Shown: positions 16,113-25,689 of the stretch, in pieces
Layout: every line of letters begins with the position of its first letter
Position numbering within the stretch: position 1 is the first letter of the stretch
DNA from: an uncultured Prevotella sp.
Lineage (GTDB): Bacteria > Bacteroidota > Bacteroidia > Bacteroidales > Bacteroidaceae
NCBI GenBank assembly: GCA_934256705.1
Contig: CAKQPF010000008.1
Coordinates: forward strand, 23,855-87,854
DNA: 64,000 nt
Direction of reading: 5' to 3'
The notes under the pieces: generated by a model
Databases searched by the model: none
Told to the model about the DNA's origin: nothing
Seen by the model: the letters and a program-made list of their open reading frames with translations, nothing else
Translations under genes and position numbers: made by a program

Positions 16113-17483
16113 ATGAAAAAAAGAAATTTATTTGTTTTCCGCAAACAGATGGCAAGGACTCTATACAGTCTGATGTTCATCTGTTTGATGCCTTGTCCTG
16201 TGCATGCCCAGGATAAGGAAATCACTCTCGCATTCCCATCCATGGACCAGTTGGATGGAAGTGCTGTCTATATCCAGCCGCTCTCCTGGAAGCTCAGCGT
16301 GCAGGCAATGCCGATGACGCAGGACGGAACAAAGTTCAAGGCTTCCGTGCCGGTGTCTGATGAAGGTCTGTACAGCATCTCGTTCGTGCGCAACAATGTG
16401 CAGAGCGTATCGACAGTGAAAGCCGAAGGCAATCAGCCTGCCACATTGCCGATGGAGTTCACCGGCAAGACACTGACAGCGACAGACTGTGAAGACAACA
16501 AGGCTCTCGGTGCCTTTGGAGTCTGTGAGACGGAAGGTCTCGTGGATCTCTGGATTGGTTCGCACGAGTCAGAAAGCCTGCGAAGCCTCATCTGCGGCTT
16601 TGAGCACAAGGCGGACTCTATTACGAAAGCCTACAGATGCAGTCCGGAAATCGCCCAATATATAAAGATGTGGGCATACACCACTGCCGGCAATGCCTGC
16701 ACATCGCTTTCGCACATACTGAAATGCAAGCCTTCGGAGGTGCCTTTCAAGGTGGAGGACGTGCTCTGCGAACCGGGGAAAGTGCTTGATTCGCCACGTG
16801 CAAGACTGTTTACCAACACTCCTGTCGTAATCAGTGCTTTCGTGCCACGCGACCTTTCCCTGTCTGAGAGACTCGATTGGCTTCACAATCATTTCCAGTG
16901 TAAGGATATCATAGATATGGTGAGCAACCAGATGGTAAGCAAGTTCGTTTCTACTTTCAATTATAATGCAAAGTATGACGAGGGACTTGCCCTGATGAAA
17001 GAATTGACTGAGAAATACAATCTCGACAGGCAATATCTTGACAAATTCATTGCCAACAAGGCTACCATCAAGGGCAGCGCTTTTCCTGAGGGACTGACAT
17101 TCCAGGATAAGGACGGCAAGACGCACACTTTCGATGAGTTCAAGGGCAAGTATGTCTTTATCGACCTCTGGGCTTCATGGTGCGTGCCATGCTGCAAGGA
17201 AGTGCCTCATCTCCAAAAGCTTGAGAAGGAGTTGCAGAATCCTGACGTAGTGTTTCTCTCCATCTCCATCGACCAGAAGAAAGACCAGTGGCTCAAGAAG
17301 ATGGAGGCTCTGGGAATGCACGGCAACCAGTGGCATGATGCCAAGAGCGGCATTGCCAATGCTCTCAATGTGCGTGGCATTCCTTTCTTCGTGATCTACG
17401 ACAAGGAGGGCAAACTGTATTATTACAATGCTCCCCGCCCAAGCCAACCTTTCATCAAGGAAATGCTTGAAGGACTAAAATAA
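16113..17483 (+). CDS. TlpA-like thioredoxin-fold protein (CVPC)
   Basis: Exported thiol-disulfide oxidoreductase. An N-terminal basic/hydrophobic leader (to about residue 32, ending PVHAQ) precedes a ~300-residue non-catalytic region of the kind attached to Bacteroidetes TlpA proteins. The thioredoxin-like domain follows from ~325: GSAFPEGLTFQDKDGK, then the active site WASWCVPCCKE with CVPC at 357-360, and the cis-proline region VRGIPFFVIYD. The third cysteine directly after the CxxC is unusual. It is the first gene of the operon, 67 bases before SusC, and two further thioredoxin-like proteins occur in the facing operon. A role in folding or reducing the SusCD cargo or lipoproteins is plausible. 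Confidence 0.85.
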   Translation: MKKRNLFVFRKQMARTLYSLMFICLMPCPVHAQDKEITLAFPSMDQLDGSAVYIQPLSWKLSVQAMPMTQDGTKFKASVPVSDEGLYSISFVRNNVQSVSTVKAEGNQPATLPMEFTGKTLTATDCEDNKALGAFGVCETEGLVDLWIGSHESESLRSLICGFEHKADSITKAYRCSPEIAQYIKMWAYTTAGNACTSLSHILKCKPSEVPFKVEDVLCEPGKVLDSPRARLFTNTPVVISAFVPRDLSLSERLDWLHNHFQCKDIIDMVSNQMVSKFVSTFNYNAKYDEGLALMKELTEKYNLDRQYLDKFIANKATIKGSAFPEGLTFQDKDGKTHTFDEFKGKYVFIDLWASWCVPCCKEVPHLQKLEKELQNPDVVFLSISIDQKKDQWLKKMEALGMHGNQWHDAKSGIANALNVRGIPFFVIYDKEGKLYYYNAPRPSQPFIKEMLEGLK

Positions 17484-17494
17484 AAATGTACTTT

Positions 17495-17519
17495 GGTGGA
17501 CGCATATTTCGTGTCCACC
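17495..17519 (+). promoter_or_regulatory. GGTGGAC hairpin ahead of SusC
   Basis: GGTGGAC (17495-17501) pairs with GTCCACC (17513-17519). It ends 31 bases before the SusC start. A similar GGTGG stem precedes the other SusC gene at 37064-37084. Confidence 0.6.
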
Positions 17520-17550
17520 GTATATAAACCCAGTATAACACCAAAAGCAA

Positions 17551-20500
17551 ATGCAAAGAATCGTATTTTCATTGATACTTCTCATTGCGAGTGCAATGTC
17601 ATCACAGTCGATGGCACAGGACAAGAAGTTCTCTTTTGACTTCAAGAATGAAGCACTTACAGAAGTAATCAAGAAGCTGGATGCCGTTTCCGACTACACA
17701 TTCGTAGTGGAAGCCGATGCCAGCGCTTATCATGTGACAGGCAACCTGAAAGACGCGAGCTTGTTTAGTATTCTCAATTATGCTCTGGCCAATACGCCTT
17801 TGGGCTACTCTGTCAGCGGCAAGCAAGTCCGTGTGGCTGAAAGAAAGGCTGGAGACAATGCAGGTCGTATCTCCGGTGTCGTGACCTCAGCCCAGGATAG
17901 CGAACCATTGATAGGAGCACAGGTAAAGATAGCTGGCACCAAGAAGGCTGTCATTACCGATATCAATGGTGCTTTCTCATTCAATGAAGCACCAAAGAAG
18001 GGACAGAAACTCATCATTTCATACATCGGAATGAAGGAGATTACCGTCGCTGCAGGCGCTGGAATGCGCATCGCGATGGAGTCTGATGACCAGATGCTCG
18101 GCGATGTGGTGGTCAATGGTTTCTTCACCCGCAAGAAGCAGACATTCACCGGAGCAGCCAGAAGCATGTCAGGCGAGGAGATCCTGAAGGTCTCTCCTAC
18201 CAATCTCATGCAGACATTGGCTTCCCTTGACCCTGCCCTCAACATAGCGCAGAACAATGCGGCTGGCAGCAACCCTAACGCTGTTCCTGACCTTGTCATC
18301 CGTAGCACAGCATCATTGGCTACGAGCAATCAGGTAGGCCTCAATGCCCCTCTCATCGTGATCGACGGTGTGGAGCAGAGCCTTACCGCCCTCTACGACC
18401 TCGACATCAACGACATCGAGCGTGTGGATATTCTCAAGGACGCCTCTGCCACTGCTCTCTACGGTGAGAATGCTGCCAACGGCGTTATCGTAATCGAGCG
18501 CAAGCGCGTCAGCCAGTCACCTCTCCGCATCCGTTACACATTCACCCCGGAGGTGAGTTTTGCGGATCTCAGCAGCTATGACGTCTGCAATGCAGCGCAA
18601 AAGCTCGAACTTGAGCGACTTGCCGGACTTTACAACTCGGCTACAGGCGACCTCGACCAGGAGTATTACGACAGATTGGCTACCGTGAAGAGCGGTGTGG
18701 ATACCGACTGGCTGTCCAAGCCTATCCGCAACAGTTTCTCCCATGACCATTCCCTCTCCATTTCCGGACGCGGCTCTGGTCTCGATTACAACATCAAAGC
18801 CAACTATCAGTCGCAGAACGGCGTGATGAAGGATGACGGTCGTGACCGCTACGGCATGGAGGTTTACCTCTCTTATACCGCTGTTGAGAATCTCGTATTG
18901 ACCCTCCGCGCTTCACATCAGCAGTTGGATGTCAACAATTCCAAGTACGGCAACTTCTCCGATTACTACAAGGCAAACCCTTACGAGTCACCTTATGATG
19001 AGAGGGGCAACCTTCGCAGCAAGTTCCCTTACGACGTAAACAATCCTCTCTATGAGGCTTCACTCAGCAGTTTCAGCAAGTCACAGAATCGCACACAGCT
19101 GATTTCCCTCGATGCGAGATACAATATCAAGCCTAATTTCTACATCACGGCGCAGGGTTCCTACTCCACAGCTCGTGGTACGTCCGACGTATTCGTATCT
19201 CCAGAGTCAAACGCTTATGCCACAATGCCAATGAACCAGAAGGGTTCATACACGAAGGGCAATACTGCTGACGACAGCTGGAGCGCAAAGTTCGTGGCCA
19301 ACTACATCCATAGTTTCGACAATGACGGCACAATGCTGACACTCAACCTCGGTGGCGAGATAAAGCATCAGGACAACACTTCCAGCACATTGATGGGTAC
19401 AGGCTTCCTTTCCGACCGTCATGCCGACATGGCTTATGCCACACAGTATCCTACAGGCGTCGCTCCTGCAGGCACACAGGATGTATCTGCCAGCTGCGGT
19501 GCATTCATGGCAGCCAACTTCATGTGGAAAAACCGCTACGTGCTGGACGGCTCCTACCGTGTTTCCGGTTCGTCAAAGTTCGGTTCCGACCATCGTTACG
19601 CTCCTTTCTGGTCAATAGGCGGTGGCTACAATATGCACAATGAGAAGTTCATCAAGGACTTGGGATGGGTCAACACCTTCCGTCTGCGTGCCAGCTATGG
19701 CTACACCGGCAGCGTGAAGTTTGAGCCTTACCAGGCAGTCACGACCTATAAATACACCACTGATTTCCTCGGTTACACCGGAGTAGGCGCCATTCCTATG
19801 GGTATGGCAAACCCTGACTTGAAGTGGCAGACCACAAAGAAATTCAATGTAGGTCTCACATCATCCTTCTTCGACGACCGTCTGAACATCAACCTCGATT
19901 ACTATAAGGAGCGCACCAGCGACATGGTGATCGATATGTCCTTGCCACCATCTTCCGGTTCTACGAGTATCAAGGCAAACCTCGGTTCGCAGGACAGCCA
20001 CGGATTCGAGTTCTCCGTATGGGGAAAGATCATCCGCACCAAGGAATGGGAATGGAATCTCTCAGCCAACGGTCTCTACAGCCGTTCCACCATCAAGAAC
20101 ATCTCCGAGGCATTGAAGCGCCGCAACGAGATGAATGCTTCGAGCAACATCTCTTCTTCCCCACTCCAGCAGTATCGTGAAGGCGAATCCCCATCTGCCA
20201 TCTACGCAGTTCGCTCTGCCGGCATCGACCCTGCTTCCGGCAAGGAGATATACATCAAGAAGGACGGCTCATATACATTCAAGTATGACAGCAAGGACAT
20301 GGTGTCATGCGGTGATACCAATCCTGACCTTCAGGGCAGCTTCTCCACGCAGTTGAGCTACAAGCGTCTCTCCATGAATATGTATTTCTCTTACCGTTTC
20401 GGAGGCGAGATGTTCAACTCTACTCGTATGTCAAAGGTGGAAAACATCAATCCTCGCTATAATTGCGACCTCCGCGCCTTCACAGAGCGCTGGAAGAAGC

Positions 20501-20778
20501 CTGGCGACGTAGTGCCTTATCTCGACATTTCCCTCACCGGAGGCAGCAGCTACACCTATAGCGACCGCTTCGTGGAGAAGGACAATGAACTCTGGCTCTC
20601 AAGCCTTTACTTCCAGTATGACGTACCGATGGACCTGCTCAAGCGCCTGAATATCCAGAAACTCTATGTAGGTCTCGGCACAGAGGACCTCTTCCGTCTC
20701 ACTTCGGCAAAGTATGAGCGTGGTACTTCCTATCCGTTCAGCCGCACAGTGAATATGTCGTTAAGCGTAACCTTTTAA
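17551..20778 (+). CDS. SusC/RagA-type TonB-linked outer-membrane transporter (first)
   Basis: TonB-dependent outer-membrane barrel of the SusC family that imports a ligand presented by its SusD partner. In order: signal peptide (1-23, ending SMAQ), STN domain (~27-100, FSFDFKNEALTEVIKKLD), carboxypeptidase-regulatory-like beta domain (~110-190, ISGVVTSAQDSEPLIGAQVK), plug (~205-320, including IDGVEQSLTALYDLDINDIE and DASATALYGENAANG), then the barrel to a C-terminal aromatic strand (TVNMSLSVTF). The STN domain is the part that contacts a FecR-type anti-sigma protein, so its expression is probably under signal-transducing control. 1075 residues is normal. The SusD gene follows after 18 bases. 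Confidence 0.95.
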   Translation: MQRIVFSLILLIASAMSSQSMAQDKKFSFDFKNEALTEVIKKLDAVSDYTFVVEADASAYHVTGNLKDASLFSILNYALANTPLGYSVSGKQVRVAERKAGDNAGRISGVVTSAQDSEPLIGAQVKIAGTKKAVITDINGAFSFNEAPKKGQKLIISYIGMKEITVAAGAGMRIAMESDDQMLGDVVVNGFFTRKKQTFTGAARSMSGEEILKVSPTNLMQTLASLDPALNIAQNNAAGSNPNAVPDLVIRSTASLATSNQVGLNAPLIVIDGVEQSLTALYDLDINDIERVDILKDASATALYGENAANGVIVIERKRVSQSPLRIRYTFTPEVSFADLSSYDVCNAAQKLELERLAGLYNSATGDLDQEYYDRLATVKSGVDTDWLSKPIRNSFSHDHSLSISGRGSGLDYNIKANYQSQNGVMKDDGRDRYGMEVYLSYTAVENLVLTLRASHQQLDVNNSKYGNFSDYYKANPYESPYDERGNLRSKFPYDVNNPLYEASLSSFSKSQNRTQLISLDARYNIKPNFYITAQGSYSTARGTSDVFVSPESNAYATMPMNQKGSYTKGNTADDSWSAKFVANYIHSFDNDGTMLTLNLGGEIKHQDNTSSTLMGTGFLSDRHADMAYATQYPTGVAPAGTQDVSASCGAFMAANFMWKNRYVLDGSYRVSGSSKFGSDHRYAPFWSIGGGYNMHNEKFIKDLGWVNTFRLRASYGYTGSVKFEPYQAVTTYKYTTDFLGYTGVGAIPMGMANPDLKWQTTKKFNVGLTSSFFDDRLNINLDYYKERTSDMVIDMSLPPSSGSTSIKANLGSQDSHGFEFSVWGKIIRTKEWEWNLSANGLYSRSTIKNISEALKRRNEMNASSNISSSPLQQYREGESPSAIYAVRSAGIDPASGKEIYIKKDGSYTFKYDSKDMVSCGDTNPDLQGSFSTQLSYKRLSMNMYFSYRFGGEMFNSTRMSKVENINPRYNCDLRAFTERWKKPGDVVPYLDISLTGGSSYTYSDRFVEKDNELWLSSLYFQYDVPMDLLKRLNIQKLYVGLGTEDLFRLTSAKYERGTSYPFSRTVNMSLSVTF

Positions 20779-20796
20779 TCAAGAACATAGAATAGA

Positions 20797-22248
20797 ATGA
20801 GAAAACTATATATTTCCACCATCATCCTCATCAGCGGAATGCTGTTGACCTCCTGCGATGACTTCCTCGATGTACGTCCGGACTCACAGGAAGTGGAGTC
20901 AGACCTCTACTCTACGCCACAAGGTTTCGAAGATGCCATCTATGGTGTCTATGGTTCCATGCAGGTATCTTCCCTCTATGGCAAGGAAATGACATGGGGA
21001 TTGACCGATATCATGGCGCAGGACCTGGACCAGAACATCACCAGTTCACGTGCTCTGGCACGCTATCAGTATAAATCAGACAATGAGTTGACCACCCGTT
21101 TCGACGCGGTATGGAAGGCTGCCTACACATCAATAGGCTATGCCAACAATGTGCTGAAAAACCTTGAAGGTCATAATGCCAACACTCTGCCACTCTTCAA
21201 TCTATACAAAGGCGAGATGCTGGCAGTGAGAGCAATGCTCCATTTCGACCTTCTCCGCTTCTTCTGCTCCACAGATGAGACAAAGCGCGGAATACCATAC
21301 GTCACGAAATACGCTATGGGAACCAATGAATTCAGGAAGGTAGGCGAGGTGTATGACCTCATACTCAAAGACCTCGACGAGGCAGAAGCCCTCCTCAAGA
21401 GCGAGGAAGCCGACATCACATACCCTCGCAACAACGCTTTCTACTACAAATTCCAAAACTATCGCGAGACGCATTGCAACTACTACGGTGTCCTTGCATT
21501 GAAAGCACGAGTATATTGGATGCGTGGCGACATGGCAAAGGCTGGAGAATATGCCGCAAAGGTGGTGGACAGCGAGAAGTTCCCTCTGGTGGAACCATCA
21601 GAAGTGAAGGATGTCTTTGCCGGTCGTCTGTCTGACCGCGAGACGATATGGGGACTTTACTCCAATTCCTATCTCGCCACAGCGCAGAATTACCTCTATG
21701 AGCAGCAGTCATTCAAGAGCTACGACCCTTACTATGACGCTACCGGAATGACACATATCCTGCCTTTCGAAGCTTTATACAAGCTGGACGTGGATGCCAC
21801 AGCGCAGGATTACCGCTACAGCAACTGGTTCAAGATCAGCACCGCATCAACACGCTTCGTCAAGACTGTCGATGTATATTCCATCGAAAACAACATGTCT
21901 GACGAATGGCAGAAGCGCATCGAGGGCATAAATCTCTTCCACGTATCCGAGATGTATCTCATTGCGGCAGAGGCTTTCCTCGATTCCGACTACAACCGTG
22001 CCGTAGGTTACTTCAATGCAGAGACCTCTTCCCGCGGTCTTTCACCTCTGACACAGTCCGTGAAGCTTACCAAGGAGCGTATCTTCAATGAGTACCACAA
22101 GGAGATGTTCGGCGAAGGTCAGGTGTGGTTCAACATGAAGCGTGACTACAGCGACATCAAGTCAAATCTCGACAGCAAGGTAATCCCGGGAAATGAGGAC
22201 ATTTATGTCATCCCTATTCCGCAGGATGAATTCAATTACAGAAACTAA
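20797..22248 (+). CDS. SusD/RagB-family lipoprotein (first)
   Basis: Surface-exposed ligand-binding lid of the SusC transporter encoded just upstream. The lipobox LLTSC ends at cysteine ~20, followed by the classic DDFLDVRPDS start of mature SusD proteins. The tetratricopeptide-like helical body and the late MYLIAAEAFLDSDYNRAVGYF block (RagB/SusD C-terminal domain) are present. 483 residues is average. The ligand cannot be deduced from the sequence; no glycoside hydrolase or polysaccharide lyase is in the operon. Confidence 0.94.
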   Translation: MRKLYISTIILISGMLLTSCDDFLDVRPDSQEVESDLYSTPQGFEDAIYGVYGSMQVSSLYGKEMTWGLTDIMAQDLDQNITSSRALARYQYKSDNELTTRFDAVWKAAYTSIGYANNVLKNLEGHNANTLPLFNLYKGEMLAVRAMLHFDLLRFFCSTDETKRGIPYVTKYAMGTNEFRKVGEVYDLILKDLDEAEALLKSEEADITYPRNNAFYYKFQNYRETHCNYYGVLALKARVYWMRGDMAKAGEYAAKVVDSEKFPLVEPSEVKDVFAGRLSDRETIWGLYSNSYLATAQNYLYEQQSFKSYDPYYDATGMTHILPFEALYKLDVDATAQDYRYSNWFKISTASTRFVKTVDVYSIENNMSDEWQKRIEGINLFHVSEMYLIAAEAFLDSDYNRAVGYFNAETSSRGLSPLTQSVKLTKERIFNEYHKEMFGEGQVWFNMKRDYSDIKSNLDSKVIPGNEDIYVIPIPQDEFNYRN

Positions 22249-22263
22249 TCATCAAGTTCTTTT

Positions 22264-23037
22264 ATGACAATGAAAAATTGGAAAACCATACTGTCCATGT
22301 GTGTTGCCATCGTAGCCTTTGCCTCTTGCAGCGAAGATGACTACAAGGTATATGACACCACGCAGACAGACAACGTATTCTTCAGTTACACGAACCAGAA
22401 GAATGAGACCGACTCCGTCATCAGTTACAATTTCGGATTCGACCCTGCAGAGGAGCATATCGTGGAGATTCCTTTCACCCTGATGGGAATGCCGTCCACC
22501 AAAGACCGCACTGTGGGACTCCAGGCGGTAGCCGATTCCACAGAGATGGTGGAAGGAACCCACTACGTCATCGACCGTGCCGTGCTGCGCGCAGGACGCG
22601 TGGAGGACACCATCCGTATCAGACTGCTCCGTCCGGAAGATGAAACATTCCGCAAGCAAGCCATGAGACTATGGCTGGAGATAGTGCCAAGCGCCGACCT
22701 TACTGCCACCGGGCAGAAGGAGTTCGTCGTCTATGGTTCCGACATCCGCGTGGAAAGCCGTCCTGACTGGTGGAGCACATACAATAATCTGCCTGAGTAT
22801 TCCTTCGGGAATGCACAGCTGTTCTTCAAGTATTTCTATGAACTTGCTCCAAAAGGCAATAAGGACATCTTCGACGAGATGATAAAGAGATACGGTGACT
22901 ACTTCGTCAATGCCAAATCATTGCAGGGACCTTTCGCCATGTATTGGAACTTCCTCGCCAATTATGTCCTGATTCCTATGTATCAAGACCATAAGGATGA
23001 CATCGTATGGCCTAACGGTGCACCTGGAGTTAATTAG
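22264..23037 (+). CDS. DUF4843 lipoprotein
   Basis: Exported lipoprotein with a lipobox at FASCSED (cysteine ~21) and about 235 mature residues matching the DUF4843 family: an early VFFSYTNQKNETDSVISYNF strand pair, a RTVGLQAVADSTEMVEGTHY segment and a C-terminal helical part with YSFGNAQLFFKYFYE. The family occurs almost only downstream of SusC/SusD pairs that also carry PKD-like and thioredoxin genes, as here. Its role is unknown; a surface accessory of the SusCD complex is the natural guess. It starts 15 bases after SusD. Confidence 0.85.
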   Translation: MTMKNWKTILSMCVAIVAFASCSEDDYKVYDTTQTDNVFFSYTNQKNETDSVISYNFGFDPAEEHIVEIPFTLMGMPSTKDRTVGLQAVADSTEMVEGTHYVIDRAVLRAGRVEDTIRIRLLRPEDETFRKQAMRLWLEIVPSADLTATGQKEFVVYGSDIRVESRPDWWSTYNNLPEYSFGNAQLFFKYFYELAPKGNKDIFDEMIKRYGDYFVNAKSLQGPFAMYWNFLANYVLIPMYQDHKDDIVWPNGAPGVN

Positions 23038-23041
23038 TTTA

Positions 23042-23104
23042 ATTGGTTGTTGGTAGTAGGTTATTGGTAGTAGGTTGTGGGTTATTGGTTATCTGTTGTC
23101 GGTT
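23042..23104 (+). repeat. TTGGTTG/GGTAGTAGG heptad repeat inside the operon
   Basis: G/T-rich direct repeats of about seven bases in the 137-base gap between the DUF4843 and PKD-like genes. They belong to the same family as the arms at 43839-43923 and 63812-63883. Insertion within an operon suggests that it tolerates transcription through it. Confidence 0.6.
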
Positions 23105-23174
23105 TCCATAGTCTCCATGCTTTACCCTCGGATTTCTTCCTACCAACACCACCTCATAAAAAAACAATAAAATT

Positions 23175-24716
23175 ATGAAAATACATCATATCATAAGCGC
23201 ATTGGCATTAGCAGGAACTGTGGCTTTTGGCTTCTCATCCTGTATCTCCGATGATAGCGAACTGGGCTCCAGCAATCTCCCTTCGCTGCAGATAGCCGGA
23301 GCGGGTGCCACAGAGATGCCGAAATACAATATCTATCTGGGCAATGAATGCGTCATAAAGCCACAAATCACATACGATGGAGGCAACGAAAGCGAACTGA
23401 AGTATTCATGGAAAATCGGTTCATACGCTAACGGAATGAAAGGTGAACTCACGGAGGTCAGCACTGAGCCGGAACTGCATCACAACTTTGAAAAGGGCGG
23501 TTCTTACTACGTCCACCTCACTGTGACCGACGGCAAAGTGGGTAAGGTGGTGGAATATCAGGTAAACGTAAACCGCACCTTTGAGGAAGGATACATGCTT
23601 ACCTCCACCGACGCTGACGGAAAGGGCAACCTTGTCTTTGTAAAGATCATGACTCCGGAGGAAACGGCTGCCGGAATGGAGCCTGTCATCATGGAGCATA
23701 GCATGGAAAAGATGAACAGCAACGTGTCAGAGAATGGACTGATAAACGCTATTCTCTGCAAACTGCAACTCGGTTACAATGAGTACCTCACCCGTCTATG
23801 CGTTGCAACTGAGAAGTCTTGCTATATCCTTGACCCTAACAACATGACTGTCGTCTCACAATTAAACTTTGACGACCTCATCCCGGGATTCAAGGCTACT
23901 GACTTCATCCCTGATTCATACGCGCCATACGCTTATGATGCAGAGAAGAAGAAGTTCGCCCACATCGAGCTGACATACCTCTTCCCTTATACCAAGGAGT
24001 CTTTCGCCAACTGCCATCCTGAGAAATTCATCATCAGCAAATACTCTTCATGGGGCAATGATGCGCTCTGGACTTTCTATCTCAACTTCACTGACAACAA
24101 AGTCACGATCTATAGTCCATACGCCGCTTACTTCGGATACGACACCGAATTTCCTGATACCGAGAATTTCCTTGACGGTCATTCCCTTATCACCGCCTTC
24201 TATGGCGACGGTCCTGGTGCGAACTACGTCACTCCGTCTTATTTCCTGACACGAAACAATCATAACGGTGACATCACCCTGTGGACTGATGCGGAAGACA
24301 GCTACTTCTACAAGCAGGAAAATCTCAAGACGCAGGCTTTCACTCCTACCGCCGGCACCGCCGTTCCAGAGAAGGGCACCACCTTCGTGGTATCACCTAA
24401 GCAGCAGCGTTACTTCTATCCACTCGGCAACAGAGTGTATGTGTTCCTGCCAAAGTCAGACTTCGCCTTGCCGGAAAAGAGCCAGTATGCCATCCAGTAT
24501 GGTGCTGACGAGGAGGTGACCTTCCTTGATGTCAATTTCACCACGGATGAACTCTATGTTGCCACCTACAGCAAGACATCAAAGCGCGGCAGCTTCTACA
24601 TCTATGACTGCAAGGATGTGCGCACTGACAACAGCGGCAACGTGAAGCCGAAGGAAGCACACAGAGACTGCGCCGGCAAGATCTCAAACATCATCTACAA
24701 GCCAAGCGTACAGTAA
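23175..24716 (+). CDS. PKD-like family surface lipoprotein
   Basis: A 513-residue exported lipoprotein (lipobox FSSCISDD, cysteine ~23). A PKD-like immunoglobulin-type domain spans ~45-137 with the expected LKYSWKIGSY core and the closing GGSYYVHLTVTDGKVGK. The remaining ~370 residues form a beta-rich domain with repeating strands, possibly a propeller. This domain pairing is typical of the last gene in SusCD-DUF4843 operons. It probably extends from the cell surface as a ligand-binding accessory. The operon ends at the strong hairpin at 24754-24810. Confidence 0.85.
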   Translation: MKIHHIISALALAGTVAFGFSSCISDDSELGSSNLPSLQIAGAGATEMPKYNIYLGNECVIKPQITYDGGNESELKYSWKIGSYANGMKGELTEVSTEPELHHNFEKGGSYYVHLTVTDGKVGKVVEYQVNVNRTFEEGYMLTSTDADGKGNLVFVKIMTPEETAAGMEPVIMEHSMEKMNSNVSENGLINAILCKLQLGYNEYLTRLCVATEKSCYILDPNNMTVVSQLNFDDLIPGFKATDFIPDSYAPYAYDAEKKKFAHIELTYLFPYTKESFANCHPEKFIISKYSSWGNDALWTFYLNFTDNKVTIYSPYAAYFGYDTEFPDTENFLDGHSLITAFYGDGPGANYVTPSYFLTRNNHNGDITLWTDAEDSYFYKQENLKTQAFTPTAGTAVPEKGTTFVVSPKQQRYFYPLGNRVYVFLPKSDFALPEKSQYAIQYGADEEVTFLDVNFTTDELYVATYSKTSKRGSFYIYDCKDVRTDNSGNVKPKEAHRDCAGKISNIIYKPSVQ

Positions 24717-24753
24717 TCCCAGCACTTGGCATCCGTAAATATCAAATTCCCGA

Positions 24754-24838
24754 CTCGGTCATCAGGATTTCCCTATGTCTTAAGGCAAGAGAAAAACCCT
24801 GATGACCGAGCTGGATATAAACTGCATTCATGGCTTTT
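24754..24838 (+). terminator. Terminator of the first SusCD operon
   Basis: CTCGGTCATCAGG (24754-24766) pairs perfectly with CCTGATGACCGAG (24798-24810), and a T-run follows at 24835. The loop is 31 bases. It separates the operon from the sigma-factor promoter just downstream. Confidence 0.8.
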
Positions 24839-24852
24839 TTCTTCTGTATTTC

Positions 24853-24883
24853 TTTGTCGTTTCATCAGAAAAGGCTAACTTTG
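24853..24883 (+). promoter_or_regulatory. Promoter of the ECF sigma-factor gene
   Basis: TTTG at 24853-24856, 19 bases, TAACTTTG at 24876-24883, a perfect housekeeping promoter. The transcript would begin inside the leader element described next and run about 225 bases to the gene. Confidence 0.85.
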
Positions 24884-24970
24884 CACTCGTAAATCGGAGA
24901 CGGGCACCGCTCTTCGAGCGACACACCCTATTTACTTCGTGCGAGTCTTCGACAAATTTGCACTCGTAAA
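24876..24970 (+). promoter_or_regulatory. Promoter-proximal leader element, copy A
   Basis: A ~95-base unit that starts in the -7 box and is bounded by two copies of TTTGCACTCGTAAA (24880 and 24957). GCAC (24883-24886) plus GTAAAT (24889-24894) pair with ATTTAC (24930-24935) plus GTGC (24939-24942); a CGCTC-TTC-GAGCG hairpin (24908-24920) sits inside. The second copy at 45351-45446 is about 93% identical and keeps this pairing by a compensatory change. The rest of the gap to 25113 carries a degenerate TGCACTCGCGAA word at 25082 and no gene. Confidence 0.7.
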
Positions 24971-25113
24971 ATGAAATGAAGAATGAAGAGTGAAGAGTGA
25001 AGAATGCGGATTACCTTTTCTTGTCCGTTTCATGAGATTGAAAACTATCAACAAAAAAGCTATGTCATAACGTCACAATTCTGCACTCGCGAATTGACAC
25101 TAAGCCTGGAGAG

Positions 25114-25689
25114 ATGATGCAAGAGGAATGTCTAAAAGAAAGGAACGACTTATCGCAGATGGAATGTCTCTATGAGACGTATTATGTGCGTCTGCATAGG
25201 TATGCCCAGACTTTTCTCGGCGATGAGGACGAGGCAACGGATGTGGTGGGGGAAATCTTCCTGCATTTGTGGGAGAAATGGCAGGCTGGTGATTATTCCA
25301 GCAGCAGTGACAATATATCCGCTTACCTTTATACCAGAGTAAGATTCAAATGCCTTGACAATCTGCGACATCGCAAAGCCATATCGAAATACAACGCCTT
25401 CCTTCAGGGCACTTCGCCTTTTACCACCGATGCGGAAGTGGAAGAGTTTGAGAAAAAAATAACCCGCCTACGGGAAGCGATAGACGAGCTACCATCTTCC
25501 GATAGGCGAGTGCTGAAAGCGATATATTTCGATCACCTCTCATACAAAGAGGCTGCCTCACGCTTGGGCATGAGCGAGAACATGGTGCACAAGCACATGG
25601 TCAAGGCTTTCCGCCTGCTGCGCGATATGTCGAAGGAGTATGATTATGCCTTGCTGTTCCTTATTTCATCAGCTTGGCTAACTCGTTGA
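25114..25689 (+). CDS. ECF-type RNA polymerase sigma factor
   Basis: Sigma-70 family, extracytoplasmic-function type. Region 2 lies at ~15-95 with LYETYYVRLHRYAQTFLGDED and LHLWEKWQ (typical of the Bacteroidetes FecI-like group). Region 4 lies at ~125-180 with LPSSDRRVLKAIYFDHLSYKEAASRLGMSE and the recognition helix ENMVHKHMVKAFRLLR. 191 residues is standard. Sigma factors of this group normally sit next to a fecR gene and drive a SusCD operon; here the only fecR is 11.4 kb away at 37128, and two SusCD operons flank this gene. Its last 29 bases overlap the end of the convergent TlpA gene. Confidence 0.92.
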   Translation: MMQEECLKERNDLSQMECLYETYYVRLHRYAQTFLGDEDEATDVVGEIFLHLWEKWQAGDYSSSSDNISAYLYTRVRFKCLDNLRHRKAISKYNAFLQGTSPFTTDAEVEEFEKKITRLREAIDELPSSDRRVLKAIYFDHLSYKEAASRLGMSENMVHKHMVKAFRLLRDMSKEYDYALLFLISSAWLTR